Assembly (NCBI GenBank): GCA_003640385.1
Contig: RCAB01000168.1
Location: forward strand, 57,248 to 121,247
Length of the DNA: 64,000 nt
Source: Setaria digitata
Taxonomy: Eukaryota; Nematoda; Chromadorea; Rhabditida; Setariidae
Reading direction: 5' to 3'
Positions within the stretch are counted from its first letter, which is position 1. Each line of letters starts with the position of its first letter. The position numbers and the translations under genes are program-made. The notes beneath the pieces were generated by a model. The model saw only the letters and a program-made list of their open reading frames with translations. It made no database searches and was not told the DNA's origin. Positions 1-12,900 of the stretch are shown in pieces.

Positions 1-38
1 TTACATTGAATAGCAGAGGTAATTATTATCGTCCCGAA
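1..38 (+). CDS. Possible preceding exon of the BET gene (bromodomain 1, helix A/B region)
   Basis: Read from base 3 these bases give TLNSRGNYYRPE and are followed by GT at 39, ending in phase 0, the phase needed by the next recognised exon at 1967. The stretch resembles the T-I-x-x-(K/R)-L-x-N-x-Y-Y segment that precedes helix B in bromodomains. The join to 1967 would be about five residues short of the usual spacing, so either a microexon of about 15 bases lies between them or the resemblance is accidental. The rest of bromodomain 1 lies left of the window. Confidence 0.33.
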
Positions 39-1966
39 GTTTTACTTTTCTTTTCTAGAGAATGGAGTTGGATGATTAATGATATTCCTTTATTATTTGC
101 CAGTTTGAAGTTTGAATGGTTACGAGCGGGAAATATTTTCGCATCACTTTTTTGCTTTGGATTACTTTTTTATTGGCGCCTTTCGAGTTTGATGGGCGTT
201 TCCTAAAAGTCGTTTGCAAAGAGAACATCGCAATGCGAGCATATTTCATAAATAATTCAATTGAAAAAGAAGGAATAAGGCAAGGATTATGTGGCATTAA
301 TTTTAATTGAATCAATCACTTTTTGGGCTGCTTCATATCCGTTCACTCCTAAATTTTGGTGTTTTTGAACTCAGCTGTATTCCTATGTCTCTGTTTGTTC
401 CTTCTCTCCTCATTTGATTTGTGGGATAAGGGATGTTAAGAAGTTCTTTTCTTGAATGAGAAAGTGAATTATGTTCTATCATTTTGTCGGATGTTGTATA
501 TGATCCTTCTAGCAGTCCTTTTACACTTAAATACAGAATGTGATATTATACGCCCTACATTTATTCTAGGTTTAGTTGGTTTGGAAAGTGTTGTTTTTCA
601 AAAGGTAGTGAACTCGATTGCCGCATTATTTTTGAGCTTTTGTAAGATTCCCGAAACGCGAAACATTGTGTTAAATTGCATTTTACCTTGAATTGACTCG
701 GTCAGTTGGACTTGTATAATATAGAGTGTTTGGATAGTATGTATTATACGCAGAAGAAATGCTGCGGAATATCTTGAATTCTCAAGATAGTCAAGAATTT
801 GGATGTGGAGAAGTCCATGGATTCCTGTACAGGGAAAACTTGTCATGACCGTACATGTGCAAGCTTGTTTATAAATGTTAGGGAAATGACGGAAGGAAAT
901 CAGAAATTCGTTACCATCAAGAATATGAGATATATGTGAATCGAAAAAAAGATGATGGATCATTTTGACATAATTGAGGATAGACGAGCGATTATAAGGT
1001 CGTCCTCTGCATGCAGTAATTGTAATATCGAAGGCACTGCGGTTCTCTGTAGTTGCACTAGATTTATGCTGCCACTTCTTTAACATGCATGATTTTTTTT
1101 TTCCTTGTAAATTTGCCATTCTGAGTATCTAAGAAAGTGTACATTCGATTATGGATTGTTCCCTTTTGACTGGATATTTTAGTACAGTTAACTTTTGGTT
1201 GATTTTCATAGGAACTGTGTTCAGTTTGTTTTGAGTTGTCGAGTAAAAGAAGGAATAAGAAGTTTGTTTCTTTTAGTTTTACTTGTCATGTTACCCAGGG
1301 TTCTGGATTTGATCCTGGTAATTTTTCCAATCGGATGGCTTTTTGAAATGAATACGGTGCATAACCATGTTTGAGCATCACTTTCTCTTACCATATCCAA
1401 CACAGGCAGTCAGACATATTTGAAATTGTCAGATTAATTCTCTGAATTTTGTCTGACAACTGGGTTATCGAACTATAACTCTCAGAGTGGAGGACTGAAT
1501 ACTGAGTGAAGGGAAGTAGAAGCATAAAACGGATTTTGAATCATTTAGGGTCGGTGGCATTTTCTGTCATTTTATGTTTAGTTATTTGGTTATATTTCTT
1601 CCTAAATGTATAAGCGGGCAAGATTGCGTATGAGATTTTAGAGTACAAACAAAGTAACGGGTTTTTAAGTCTCGGATTCCATTGTCTTTCATATTCGGCT
1701 CTTGAGCTCTTATATTAACGTGCTATATGGAGTTCTGGATTTCACCGAAAGGTTCGGAATATAAGATTTATGTAGTCTTTCCGAGTAGTGGTTTTTTTTG
1801 GCATTCGCATTTTTAAAACTGCGCAGATTTACTTTGTCAGTTCATTGTGTATGTATACTTGGGAGTGGATGGTAATTGTTGCAGCTTGAAATATGTGTTA
1901 TACAAAAAGTGTTGCCACTTTAAAGCTTGAAATAGCTAGCAGCTAAGCGCGGTTCTCTTTGTTCAG
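39..1966 (+). other. Long intron or upstream region of the BET gene, no gene recognised
   Basis: I see no convincing exon here. A 173-codon open frame on the minus strand (598-1119) has no recognisable domain. The stretch ends in a good acceptor (TTGTTCAG) at 1966, and the exon that follows starts in mid-bromodomain, so this is most simply an intron. Confidence 0.5.
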
Positions 1967-2086
1967 GACGTTATGACAATGTTCAACAATTGCTACACGT
2001 ACAACCCTCCTGAGTACGGGGTTTATATGATGGCGAAGAACCTGGAACAGTACATCCTCACCAAACTCGCAGCGATGCCCCCGGAA
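1967..2086 (+). other. BET bromodomain-1 exon, version A (BD2-like BC loop)
   Basis: 120 bases, phase 0 at both ends, acceptor TTCAG and donor GTAAGG. It encodes [18 protein letters not shown] and then [20 protein letters not shown]: helix B, the BC loop and helix C of a bromodomain. The Asn of CYTYN is the acetyl-lysine-binding residue. NPPEYGV resembles the BC loop of vertebrate BD2 (NPPDHEV) more than that of BD1. Joined to the exon at 2383 it reads MPPE|EVEIPRP, matching the usual end of BD1. Confidence 0.85.
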
Positions 2087-5000
2087 GTAAGGCTTTTTAA
2101 TTATTCATTAGCTCTGTTTTTGCTCGTTTTCAGGATTTTGAGTCCATTTTTTCCAACTGCTACAAATTCAACCAAAATGAGGACGATGTATCACTTATGT
2201 GCAAGAATGTGGAAAATTTGTACAGAGAAAAAATGAAACTGCTACCGCCCCAGGTACTTTTGAATCCTTCACACCGTGCGGTAAATACAGTTATGGCACA
2301 GGTTTGTGAAGTTCTTTTTTATTATCTTGTGGTCACAGCTTCATTTGTATGTTCCTCTTCGATGTACTTTTTGTGTCTTCAGGAAGTAGAAATACCGCGC
2401 CCAACAGCTAAGCGAGCTGCCGGTAAATCGAAGAAATCTACTGGCCGTATTCCAGTTGTCAAAGGAGGTAGTTTCAATCCTAAATGTGGTTTTTTCTTCA
2501 TGATATAGTCTTAATTCATTAGTTCATTTATTTTAATCCCAGGAAGTCGTGAGTCGTCCGTTTCCGTGCAACGGGGAGCTGCTGATAGCTCATCAATCTT
2601 GGATGCTACAGCCAATGGAGGTGTTCATGCTTCTGCTTCAGCTGCCGTAGATGATGTTCATCCAACTTCGTCGCAAGCACCTGTGCAGCCTGTTCTTCCT
2701 TCGAAGGTTTGTTTATTTTTCGTTTTAAAATTTTGGTTTTGGGATAAATTTTGTTGTGGAGGGTCATTCCACCATTAGAATATGCGAGAATGTGGCTTTT
2801 CGTTTAACATATGGTTACCACTTTATTGTAATTTCTCATTGGGGAAATAAGCGTGATCTTTAAGTTTTCTTATTGGTTAGTATTTTAGGTGCAAAAAGGT
2901 GTCAAGCGCAAAGCAGATACAACAACATCCTTTGGTGATGACGTTGTAAGCGCAAAAATTGCAACACGCCGAGAATCAGGGCGGCCACCGAAAAAGCCAA
3001 ACTACTTCATCGATTACAATCAGTTAAAGCCACGTTTTAAGGGAAAACAAACTGAACAGATGAAATTTTGTCAGCGCCTCGTCAATGAATTATTTACAAA
3101 GGTTTTGAGTATCATTCATATTTCTATAACGCTCATAATCACAGTCGTGTTTTGCCGTGTTTCTGGAAAACAATATCTGAACTGATCATTTTGTATTTGC
3201 ATTTTTGGCTTGGCTGTGACTTTAATACACTAAATAATTCAGGTACATTTGCTTTAGGAAGATGTTGTGAGGTGTTCATTTTTTGTCTTGTACCCTCAGA
3301 GATTTACGTAAAATGTATTTAGAAGTGTAAGTCATTTACTTGGCCCTTTCTCGAGCCAGTGGATGTGGAAGGTTTGAAATTGGAAGATTACTATGATATC
3401 GTGAAAAATCCGATGGATCTGGGTACTATCAGGTAATGTGCTGTCCAGGTGTTTTGTTTCCAGTGTCGTTTTGAAATGTTAACTGCCCTTTACAGCTATC
3501 GTTTTTCTATGCATAATGTTTGGTGATGTATTGTTCAATTTATTTTTCCTTTGTGAGATATTTTTTTTTGTATTACTGCTTATTCTTGATGGAATATCCA
3601 GCTATTATTCCATTTTTAAGGAGAAAATTGGACGCCAAACAGTATGCTACACCAGAAGAATTACGGGCAGATGTCATTTTAGTTTGCGAGAATTGCTATA
3701 AATACAACCCATCGTCAGACCCTATCCATCAGCATGGCCGAGCCCTTCAGGTTGCTTAATGGGTCATTTCAGAAATTGTGGTGTATTTGATTTGTTTTAA
3801 TGAAAAGATTTTTCAGAAATATTTTGAAGAAAAGTGGCGCCAGATGCCGGAGGAGCCACCTTTAGTTGATGAGGGAGCGACATCAGCAGCAGCAGCAGCA
3901 GCAGCAACACCAGTGTTGACAGCAGCTATTCCAGCACCAACAAGTCATGTCACACCACCAGCCCATACTGCTACACCTGCTATAGTTAAGGACGATGCAG
4001 TGGTAACTGGTCTTCCTCTGGTGCCACTGGACGTTTCATCGGGTGTTATTGACAGTGATGAACACATTGATCTCATTTTACTTGCTCTACAAACCGAAAC
4101 TGCCAAATGTCAAGAAAAAATATCCGAGCTTCAGCGTCATTCTCAGGAAATTCTGTCATTGAGGTTATATTTTTAATGGTTTTGAAATCCTCTCCATATT
4201 ATGGTCATGCTGAAAATTCAAAATGAGCAATTTCTTAGTGCTAATTTTGATTCTTTTGTAGGCTGAAACGAAGGGAAGCTCAGGCAAATCACTTACCGGT
4301 CCCAGTACTTTCGGCGGCCACTGTTGGCACCCTTCAGTCTTTGGTTTCAACACAGTTTTCCTTCATCACGAGTAGCCCATCTCCATTGATGAAGTCGTCC
4401 ACCCCATATCCTGTCAGTAGTGGGTCCTCATCTGGCTCACGTAAAAAGCCTGGCCGCCCTGCAAGGACTTATCAACAAACCTCAGCATTGCCTGGAGGGC
4501 TACGTACGAATAATGTTACCGCGGAGATATCACCTCCGGATCGAGAACCCAAACATGAAATAAATTCACCGTTGAACAAGACTCCTGCTCACCAGCGACC
4601 AGTCCAAAATTCAGTGCATGTGACTGCCACAGGTGTGCGTACAGCTACAGCAGTTCCCTCTCAAGGAACACCGCAAAAAACTTCGGAGCAGACTGCGCAG
4701 GCAGCAGTAGCTCGTAAGCGTGGTCGGCAGCCAGGCTCCAAGAATAAACCAAAAGCAGATGCTACACAACCAGGTGTGGCGGTTGCAGATGCTACATTGC
4801 GACAGTCTGGATCAAGGAGAGTGCGGGAAGATTATGATTTTGATTCGGAAGATGAACGTACTGCAGAGCCAATGAGTTACGATGAAAAGAGACAACTTTC
4901 GCTGGATATCAACAAACTGCCGGGTGATAAGCTTAGCAGCGTAAGTTTCTTATGAATTGAATCGGAAGTTTGTTTATATAGTTTTTTAAAGCCATATTTA

Positions 5001-8000
5001 TTGATCATGCGATGTGGAGGTATTTTAAGCGGATTATAATCCAGAATTATTGAAAGTTTCTTCGTCAATCGTGATATTTATTGTTGAGCTGTTAATTTTT
5101 GTATTTGATTTGTTGGTATCCACAATTGTTCTGACTTCTATTTAATGTTTTATTAGTTTATTTTTTTCAGGTTGTTAGCATCATTGAATCCAGAGAACAG
5201 CTTCCAGGTTTTAACCCAGAAGAAATCGAGATTGATTTTGAAACGCTGAAGGCAACAACGCTGCGTGAGCTAGAAGCATTTGTTGCTGCTTGCTTGAAGA
5301 AGAAACCAAGAAAGCCTTACAGTAAGTTTAGTTTTCTTTCAGCTATTTCTTTCTTCATTGAGGCATTGAGGATATAGTATTCGATTTCTTAAAACTGTGT
5401 TAATGATACTTGTTCCAGCACCGAAATCGCAGAAAGAAGTTGAGATTAAAAAACGAGAGCTGGAAGAGAAAATCAAAGGCTTGGGTGGAGTAATCACTTC
5501 TGCTCCTGTATCTATAGGTTAGTTTTTTTGTGTTGGATGAAATTTTCTGAATATAATTTCTGATTGATTGAAAGTTGCATGACTCATTGGGTTGTTACCT
5601 AGTTTTTGGTTAACCTTATTTACTTATTCATTTATTTTTATTTGTTTGTTTATTTGTTTTGCTTTATTCACAGGTTATTTATTTTGTTGTCCGAGAAATT
5701 TCATTTAATACGTTAGAAATCTTTCAGCACAAAATGGTGCGCGAACAGAACCGACAAGCACGGGTAAAGGCGACGAGCCGTCGTCTTCAGAATCCTCTTC
5801 CAGTGAAGATGACTCATCGTCGGATTCGTCATCTTCAGATTCTTCAGATAGTGAATCAGGTTAGAGCGTTATTTGACAAGGTGACATAAATTTTAATTTT
5901 CAGCTCTCATATTTTTTCTCTTTTTTGTTTTCTCATGTCCATGTGATCTTGTTTTTAGAACTCATTTCTTCTACTTACCTCATTAGCATTTTGTTGTAAT
6001 TTAGATTGTTTAGTTCAGGCTTTAATTAATTTTTCTGAACCATTAATATCGAACTGCATCATTAGTAAAGGATTTAACACTTGATTCTGCAGTATTAATT
6101 GTTGACTTTTAGTATAATAGAAAGGGCAGTTTTGTAAATTAGAAAGGCTCGATTATCGAAGAAGTGTGATAATTTATTCATGTAAGATTGTGCCCGTAAG
6201 TGCAATATCTACAACAGGCAACACAGTTGCATGCAAATCTCTCGCTGTAAACGGTGGTTGACGCTTGTCATTAGGGAAAGGTTCTTTCTTTTTTTTTTCT
6301 CTTTTTTTTTTTTAAAGCAGCACAGAAAATGGCATAAAAGTTAAATTGAGACAAAGATGTTAAGGACAAAAAATCGCAGATCTGTGATTCGCTGTCACCT
6401 TTACACAAATCGCAGTAAATTACCACGCCAGTAATTTCATTATTTCCAGTAAACGATGATAGTTATGTTTTCGAAATTTTTTACTGACCAACCTTTCCTT
6501 CTGGATGTTTTAATTTTTTGCACATCACTTTTTAGACTTATTCATCCATACTTAGTGTTTGGCGGGATAGTATGTCAAAAAAGGAAGTGATTGTTTGTGT
6601 TGGTAACCTGAAGTGGAATTGCACTTCCGGGAAAGGGTTTATGTTGTACTTGGTATACCTTTTAAATTTAAAACAAGTTGAGAAGTGAAAAGACAATCCA
6701 GGAATTGTTATTTGGATTTCTTTTGTGGTTATTTCCTTTACTTTTTGTGATGTGCAAAAATTTTTTTTTGACTATCGTTGTTTTGTCATATTTCTTGTTG
6801 AATTCTAATCCTTTATAATTTCTTATTTCTGCTCTTATTGATTCCCTCCCTGGCGTTTATTTTACAAGTTACTGCCAAAAAATAACCTATTTAATGGAGT
6901 TATTTCGGAAGAGTCAAGTACTGCTCTAGTGCACCATTACTGCCGTACTGAAGCACTTGAGAGTAATACCTCGGAATATGTTTTAAACCTGGTTTCTCTG
7001 TAATACCGAAATGCGCTGGAAATAGCTGATTTCCTTCTCGAATTTTATCACATCGCACCTTACTGTAATTCGTATCGCCTTTGTTTTTCTTGCTAAAGTC
7101 TTCCTGGAATCAACGTTATTTATGTTTAAAGATGCCAGTAACTAGTTTATTGATAATACGATCCTCATTTCCACAGTATAGCGATCGTATTACCTATTGG
7201 TGAAGAATTTTTTTGTTTTTTCCTTTTTCCTTTCCATTGTGCATGGAATATTGTTGTTTTTTTATCTAGCTCGATTCTGCAGCACGCATATTTACCATTT
7301 CAATCTTCATTGATAAAATAAGACATTTTTATTCTCTTTGGTATCGTGCAATATATGCAAACTATTGTGCAAAAAAGCAAAGCGTCAATCACCGTTCATG
7401 GTAGAAGCGAGAGTTTTGTGTGTAAAGATAAATGATTTCTCTTAGTTTTCTTTTTAATTGATTGAACTGTATTCTTCGTTGTTAGCTGCTCTTTGACTCA
7501 GCCTAAACGGTGGATCTCGGTAACTTTTTCAGAAATCACAGGTAATGCAAAAGCGGAGCAGCAGGGACAGCGTGTTGGTGCTGAAAAATTACAAAGTGTG
7601 GAACAGCCAATGGAAAAGGTGAAATTCGGTCCCATACTTGGTTTAATACCTAAAGGGTAGGAAAAAAGTTCGAAGCAGCTATGAGCGGTGGAGTTGAATT
7701 CGTGGATTGTTGTTTTGGTGATATTAAATGGTGGTTCAGTCATGCTTTTCTATTGAGCTGTAGACGGTTTAGACTCTACGTCAAACAGAATTCATAGTTT
7801 GAAATTAAAAGTTGGTTGTTTGAAGAAAGAAACAACATCAACTGTACCGTCTACAAACAGTCAGCAACAACAGCTGGCCCCTGCAATGCAACAACCCGTA
7901 AATCATTTTCAGTTTGGGAGTGTTAAAGGTAATTTCATTTCCGATATTATAATTTAAGATATAGAAGAGTGGATTACAAGCATCGGGCAGTCACGTTTTC

Positions 8001-8194
8001 CCGTTTGATAGGAGTCATAATTGTAGAGGTACCAATGGTTTATGTAGGTGGAAAATTTAGGTCAGCGCCACAATTTCTTCTTGTAAGCATTTGTTACTAG
8101 GTTGACTATTATTAGATGAATGTCTGTGGTTCACTTCTCTTTTAACTTTTATATATTATATATATATATAATATATAAATATATATTATATATA

Positions 8195-8230
<36 letters not shown>

Positions 8231-9987
8231 NTAGATAGCTACCGCATAGATATATGATACTATTAAGCATAAACTTTTACAATTCTTCCCATTTCATGCG
8301 CAGAAAAGATTTACTTTAGTAATTTGCTTATTTATTTTGCCAGAGTCGGCAGATATTGTTAACTAATGTTTTAATATATTTTCCTTTAAAAGTACTTTAA
8401 TTCTCAGTTGATGTTTTGAAGGCTTTTTGTTTGTCATTGTGTTTTTCATGTTGTTAATGATATTTAAATGCTCTTACAGAGGAACAAGGGGATGGTGGTA
8501 ATGGTGCTTTAGCAGTAACAGGAAGTCAAATTGTTGCTGTGAATTCCAGTAACTCGTTATCTAATGCATCTCAGCCACAGCAGACACAGTTACAGATATC
8601 GGGCGGGTCAATACTTGATCAGTTATTACCTGCAAAACAAAATGGTTTGTCGGATTATTAGCTAATTTAGAGCGCTTCTTTTTTGAATATGAAGATCATT
8701 TGTCGTGACAGTTTGATTAGCGGGTGGATAAGTGATCGAGAATTGGTCGTATAGTCAAAGTGAGAAATTGTGTGCTATCCATGTTGAAGTTATATCATGG
8801 GCGAAGTATTAATATGTCCTTTGCACTGGCTTCCGGCATATGAAACGATTTATTGGTGCTAAGAGAGCATCGTCATGTACTGACAATGGTTGGGCGGAAA
8901 TGATTAAAAAATTTTGTTTGTGCTGAACAATAGGAGTTAACAGAAGCTCTCATCCGCAGCATTTTTAGAAATGGAAGATAAAACTGGTATGAAGAAATTA
9001 GCTGGATGGGACAGTTTGGCAAAGAAGAGCCAAAGTGGTAGTCTGAATGTACAAACATCAACACAGTTTGAGTTGTTCCGAAAGCATGCTAGAGAAAAAG
9101 AAGAAAAGGTTTTTTTTTTTAATCGTTATTTAACCGCAGATAAAAGCTCAAAAGTTGCTGTGAGTTTTAGTTCATGTGCATAACTGATATTTATTCTTCC
9201 ATTTCAGTACATCGTGTCCAAAATTTGAAGTCTGTTAAGCTGTAATTGCCGCTCTGAACATTTTTGAAATGATACTTTTTATAACGAATACATAATTTTT
9301 TTTTTTTTTTGTTTCATCCAGCGTAAGCAACTGAGAGTGGAAGAAGAACGAAGGCGTCGTTTAAAGGAACAGGAGGAAAAAGAACGTGCTAAAGATCAGG
9401 CTGCAGCCGAAAGTGCGGAGCTGGAGCAGAGAAGGCAAAATGAACTCTTACGTCAGAAAGAACAGGTTCGTCGACTGCTGGTAGAAATAACAATATTGGA
9501 AAACAACCATTCGAATTTTGATTTGAATTCGTCAATTAAACCTGGAATTATTGCAGTTTTAACATTGTAAAGGTTGACGTTTTGAGGGCAAGAGAAAATT
9601 TTTTTCCATTGAAACCGTATATGAATTGTGTAGAAGCCTAAATTCATAGTGAGCATATGGAATAATGTTCTTTAATATTTCTAAGATATTTTTTTTTTGT
9701 CCTAAAACGAACTGCTAAAGATTTATTGGCAAAATTTTGAGTTTCCTATAGTTTCTGCACTATACAACTGGAGGACTAATCTATATTATCGGATGCGAAT
9801 AATATTTTTTTCTAAATCAAAATTATTTCTGATCCAACGATTTTTTAGAGTGGTAAAGTTCAAGAGTTCTCTTTCAAAAAAAAGAAAAAATGATTTGCAG
9901 GAAAGGCGACGTCGAGAAGCGATGAGTACAGGTGGTGATGTCACGAGCCAGATGGATCTAATGCTCAATTTTGAAGCCAATTTTTAA
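1967..9987 (+). CDS. bet-1: BET-family double-bromodomain protein, BRD4-like (5' end outside the window)
   Basis: Chromatin reader that binds acetylated histones through two bromodomains and recruits transcription factors. Exons read: 1967-2086 or 2134-2253 (alternatives), 2383-2467, 2543-2706, 2889-3101, 3323-3432, 3621-3750, 3817-4163, 4262-4940, 5171-5321, 5419-5517, 5728-5859, 7533-7618, 7826-7928, 8480-8644, 8969-9108, 9322-9465 and 9901-9987; all phases agree, giving about 980 residues. Bromodomain 2 spans 2889-3860 ([18 protein letters not shown], then [10 protein letters not shown] with the acetyl-lysine Asn). The ET domain begins [20 protein letters not shown] (about 4875) and runs to 5321. 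A Ser/Asp/Glu tract follows (5728-5859), then a Gln-rich part. The C terminus resembles long BRD4: GWDSLAKK, a [15 protein letters not shown] segment, a charged coiled region, ERRRREAMS and a final [10 protein letters not shown]. Known for the family: the last motif of long BRD4 contacts P-TEFb. The 1.67-kb intron 5860-7532 holds no recognised exon. Confidence 0.93.
2134..2253 (+). other. BET bromodomain-1 exon, version B (BD1-like BC loop)
   Basis: Again exactly 120 bases, phase 0 at both ends, acceptor TTTTCAG and donor GTACTT, 47 bases after version A. It encodes [20 protein letters not shown] then [20 protein letters not shown], the same structural segment. By my count 15 of 40 residues match version A. 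It keeps the acetyl-lysine Asn and the Asp-Asp pair typical of the BD1 BC loop. It also joins in phase to the exon at 2383 ([12 protein letters not shown]). Confidence 0.85.
8148..8231. repeat. (AT)n microsatellite with an assembly N, in a BET intron
   Basis: Long run of TA/AT dinucleotides ending in an N at 8231, inside the intron between the exons at 7826-7928 and 8480-8644. The true length is probably unresolved in the assembly. Confidence 0.9.
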
Positions 9988-12900
9988 AAACAGTTTTCAG
10001 AAATGTTTCTTTCATCCTTCGCGTTTTATGTCACTTCATGTGGTTAATTAAATGTTTTTTGATATAGTATTACTCGTTCTACGCCGAAGGACTTGGTGTT
10101 ATGCTTAGAGTGTGTCCACTTTCAGGCCTTAATGGGAAGAAAAAAATGGTTTTTTAGTTTTTGTAAGCTAATACGTTATTTTTTGAGCAGTCTTTATGTG
10201 ATGTTTTCCATAATTCTTCAGGGACTTCATAAGTTTTTGAAAGAAATCCCAAGATATTCCACGTGAAGAATTCACTTGTAATATTCATAACATTTTGATG
10301 TTGGATTTGACGAATTTATTATCTTTCGTTTGATTCCCCTGTAAAATAATAATTAAGTGACAGGGAAGTAAGTTTTTTTATTCATCTTTTCCTCTGAGAA
10401 AGGTATGATTATTTTTGAGTTCCGGGATTATCAGCCATTAATATCGCCTTTCCTTTTTTAAAAGTCGGCTCTACCCTGCAATATAACTAATAGTTTGTTT
10501 TCTTGTACAGTGGCATGTATAGTTCATTTTAAAAATAATTTCATCTTTTCTCTCTGAATTGTTTTAATTCTACACCACAATACCAGTAGCTTATTGATTT
10601 TTACTGCTGTTGTCATCTGTTTATTTTCCGTTTCATAGGCGCTTTGTTGATGATGTTTTATGATTATTCCTTTATGGATGTCCTTCGAGCAGAAGTGACA
10701 GTTTCAGAATTTAATGGATCCGGAGCTTAGTTATTGGTTTCCGGCCAAGAAATCTAATAACTCTTCTTAATACTTATGCATAATTTAAGTCGGTAGCTCT
10801 TTCCCGGAATATTGTAGGTTTTTATATTCGTTAGAGGTGTCTTAAAATTGCTGTCCCATCAGATAATTTGGAAGTCGAGTAGTAAGCAGTGGGGAAAAAA
10901 GGGAAGAGATATTTGGGCTTGATAGTTCGTCCATCCCGTGAAGGAATATAATTTGCTTGAGATTTAGACATTTCCGATATTTCAATACAGATTTAATTCA
11001 TTATCAGGTTAACCAATTAGCTGCTGTAATTTTCCGGAAGATGGCTAAAGTTTCATCATTGTTTTCTTAACGTCAATAGTTTCTCCTTGGATTTTTGTCC
11101 TGGACTCATGTGCCATTTCCTTATTTTTCTTGTGAGAAATGATGATTTATATTCTCAGTCGTATTCACTTTTTTCTTTGGGGTAACAGAGTGGTATTGTC
11201 TAAATGTTTTTAGAGTACCTTTATGTACTAGATTGGTGTAACGCTGGAATTGTATTAAGGTTTAGCTGCGTGACTTTTAAAGCAGAAAACATATGTGTGG
11301 AGCACATGCCAGGTTTAGTTATTGCACTCTTAAATATTTAAAATATTTATGTTCTTTCCTTAAAGTAATAATTGTTAGCTAGGTCCGTTATCTCATTGTT
11401 ATCATCAGCACCATTTTCATCGTGAAGCACATGATTTGTGTGGCATAGAGTAATATTCCTGGACAATACCGTTTGTTTGTTTATTCTTGTTTGTTCCTTA
11501 ACCTTAAAAAGTTTTCGAACATTACGCGGTCTTTTATACTTGAATTATTTATGTCTTTGTTCTTTTGTTTCTCCCTCTATCTTTCTTATTCTCCCATAAA
11601 TTTTTGCTCATCATGTTTTTAAAAAAAGTAAGGACATTGCGTAGAAAGTAATGTTTAATGTTTATCCCTTGCCTCACATATAAACTCGAAAAAGATTCAA
11701 AGAGGAAAGTGAGCTGTATTGGATTGTGGAATAATGAACACTAATATGATAGCGATGAATCCACCAAGGACAGTAACTTTTATGTCTTTACAGTCAACGC
11801 TTTAGTACTGGAAATGTTGATAAAGGGGATTTCTTTAGCTGAAGTGTTGGCAGTGATGACGCTACCAGTGGGACCGTATATATCCCGTAGTTGAGATTGG
11901 TTGTTGCTAAAAGTACCCCATGAATATGTTTCCCCTGCATTACTTCATAAAAAGTGATGATATTCCTAGAGGTACGGAGGTTTCCGATTGAAACGGTATT
12001 GCTTTCTAAAAGGAGCAATAAATCTGATGTGGTTTTTGTGAACTTTAGTTGGGAATCTTTCCTTTCTAAGCGAAGGATATTGGATGCTGGGAGTTGAGTT
12101 ATTCGTCCTTTAGTGGGCTTAGTCGAGGATTTTTTATTTCATGAGTAGGGGCTGTGTTGGTAGTTTAATGGTGTGGATATTGTGGCGGTAGTAAACGTGA
12201 CGGGGACAGATGAATAAGAAAAGGAAGAGGGGGGATTGCTTGCTTCTTTGGTGCTGGAGGTGTCAATTGCTCTTGTCCACTTTTGGAAACATAAATTTGA
12301 TTTACAAGATCAAACAACGAATATCGGATATACAAAGGGTACTGCGGTACATCGTACTGCAAACCAATTGTATTAGCATTTAGGGATGGTGATCACAAAT
12401 TTACCTGTTAATGGAATATGTGCCCTGTTCTGGAGAGCCACCTTTGTTAAAACAGTTTGATTAGTGTGACGCTTTCGATCGAATGTTATATTTTATTCAC
12501 GGTGGGAATTAATTTAAATCTGTTGTTTCAACTTAATATACCTGGTGTAAAGCTTATCCTAACTTTTACCAATTTTATGCTTAAATTTTGGTGGTTTGAG
12601 ATGTTTGTCCAGCTCTAGTGCCTGATTATGACCAGTACGGTAATAATGCTACATGTTTCGTTACTTTTGATGTATATTTAGCTACTATTATTAGTTGCAT
12701 TCTCACCACAAGTTGTCATGGATCACCTTTTTTCCCACTCCTCTTTTATCCGTTTCTGATTAGATACGCTTCTTTTTCATTATGTCGGTGTAACTCATTT
12801 ATCTTTAAATGAATAATTCCTAAATAAAAATGTTTCATTTAAAATGTCTTATTTTGCATAATTGTTATTGTATTTCCAGAATTGGTTGTTGTTACTAAAG

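Noticed and set aside
598..1119. 173-codon open frame on the minus strand
   Set aside because: Long for AT-rich DNA, but it has no recognisable domain, signal or splice context and lies within the probable intron of the BET gene.
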